Shown here piece by piece: positions 13,870 through 13,994 of a stretch of 13,994 bases of DNA. The notes under the pieces are model-generated. The model worked only from the letters and a program-made list of their open reading frames with translations, searched no databases and had not been told where the DNA came from. Source of the stretch: Hyphomicrobiaceae bacterium (GTDB lineage Bacteria; Pseudomonadota; Alphaproteobacteria; Rhizobiales; Hyphomicrobiaceae); contig JAGRKR010000257.1 of the NCBI GenBank assembly GCA_020442225.1, positions 264-14,257 of the forward strand, written 5' to 3'. Both the position numbers and the translations under genes were made by a program. Numbering within the stretch: the first letter of the stretch is position 1; each line of letters opens with the position of its first letter.

Positions 13870-13994
13870 CGGCCGCGACAGGCTAGACGCGAATGCCCGG
13901 CTTGGGGAGAGGTCAGAATCCGCGGCGCACGGCTGCGAACCCAGCGGTGGGCCGGCACGTATCGCGGGCATCGCCAACAAGGGCTTTCCTGGTC

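Overview
The window is about 14 kb of GC-rich DNA. Its gene content, the AGGAGG-type ribosome binding sites and the protein style fit an alphaproteobacterium, most likely Hyphomicrobiales or a close relative. This is inferred from the sequence; no 16S or other marker gene is present. Two stretches fall well below the surrounding GC content (about 4201-4380 and 6181-6260), and both are intergenic.

Layout. (1) 1-1421, plus strand: the last 80 codons of B12-dependent methionine synthase (metH), then a class-V PLP enzyme whose start codon overlaps the metH stop (TGATG). (2) 1430-3145, minus strand: a two-gene operon for a two-subunit iron-sulfur class I fumarase/tartrate dehydratase-type hydro-lyase, convergent with the PLP gene. 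(3) 3304-3948, plus strand: two small membrane proteins (113 and 74 aa) and a terminator-like hairpin. (4) 3949-4606: a largely gene-free, lower-GC stretch with a strong candidate for an overlooked 27-codon membrane peptide on the minus strand. (5) 4607-5941, minus strand: a major facilitator transporter. (6) 5942-6304: a 363-bp spacer with an AT-rich end, then a translationally coupled pair at 6305-7593: a ParA/MinD-type ATPase with an altered Walker A signature residue, and a small alpha-helical protein with a possible SAP-like C-terminus. (7) 7745-10003, plus strand: a solitary molybdopterin-binding subunit of the xanthine dehydrogenase family, ending at a perfect bidirectional terminator. 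(8) 10107-13791: a YhdH/AcuI-type NADPH-dependent oxidoreductase (minus), an acyl-CoA dehydrogenase with Asp at the usual catalytic Glu position (plus), and a canonical acyl-CoA dehydrogenase (minus).

The right-hand end reads as acyl-CoA metabolism: two flavin dehydrogenases plus an enoyl-CoA reductase-like enzyme, possibly with the molybdoenzyme acting on a related substrate. The left-hand end is one-carbon/sulfur metabolism next to an organic-acid hydro-lyase. The least explained element is the ParA-like/helical-protein pair, which has no recognisable ParB, replication or plasmid gene beside it. The best candidates for something new are that pair, the 27-aa peptide with its promoter and hairpin leader, the metH-coupled PLP enzyme without a desulfurase cysteine, and a terminator-like leader with alternative pairings before the acyl-CoA dehydrogenase at 11399. 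No rRNA, tRNA, CRISPR array, insertion sequence or phage gene was found.
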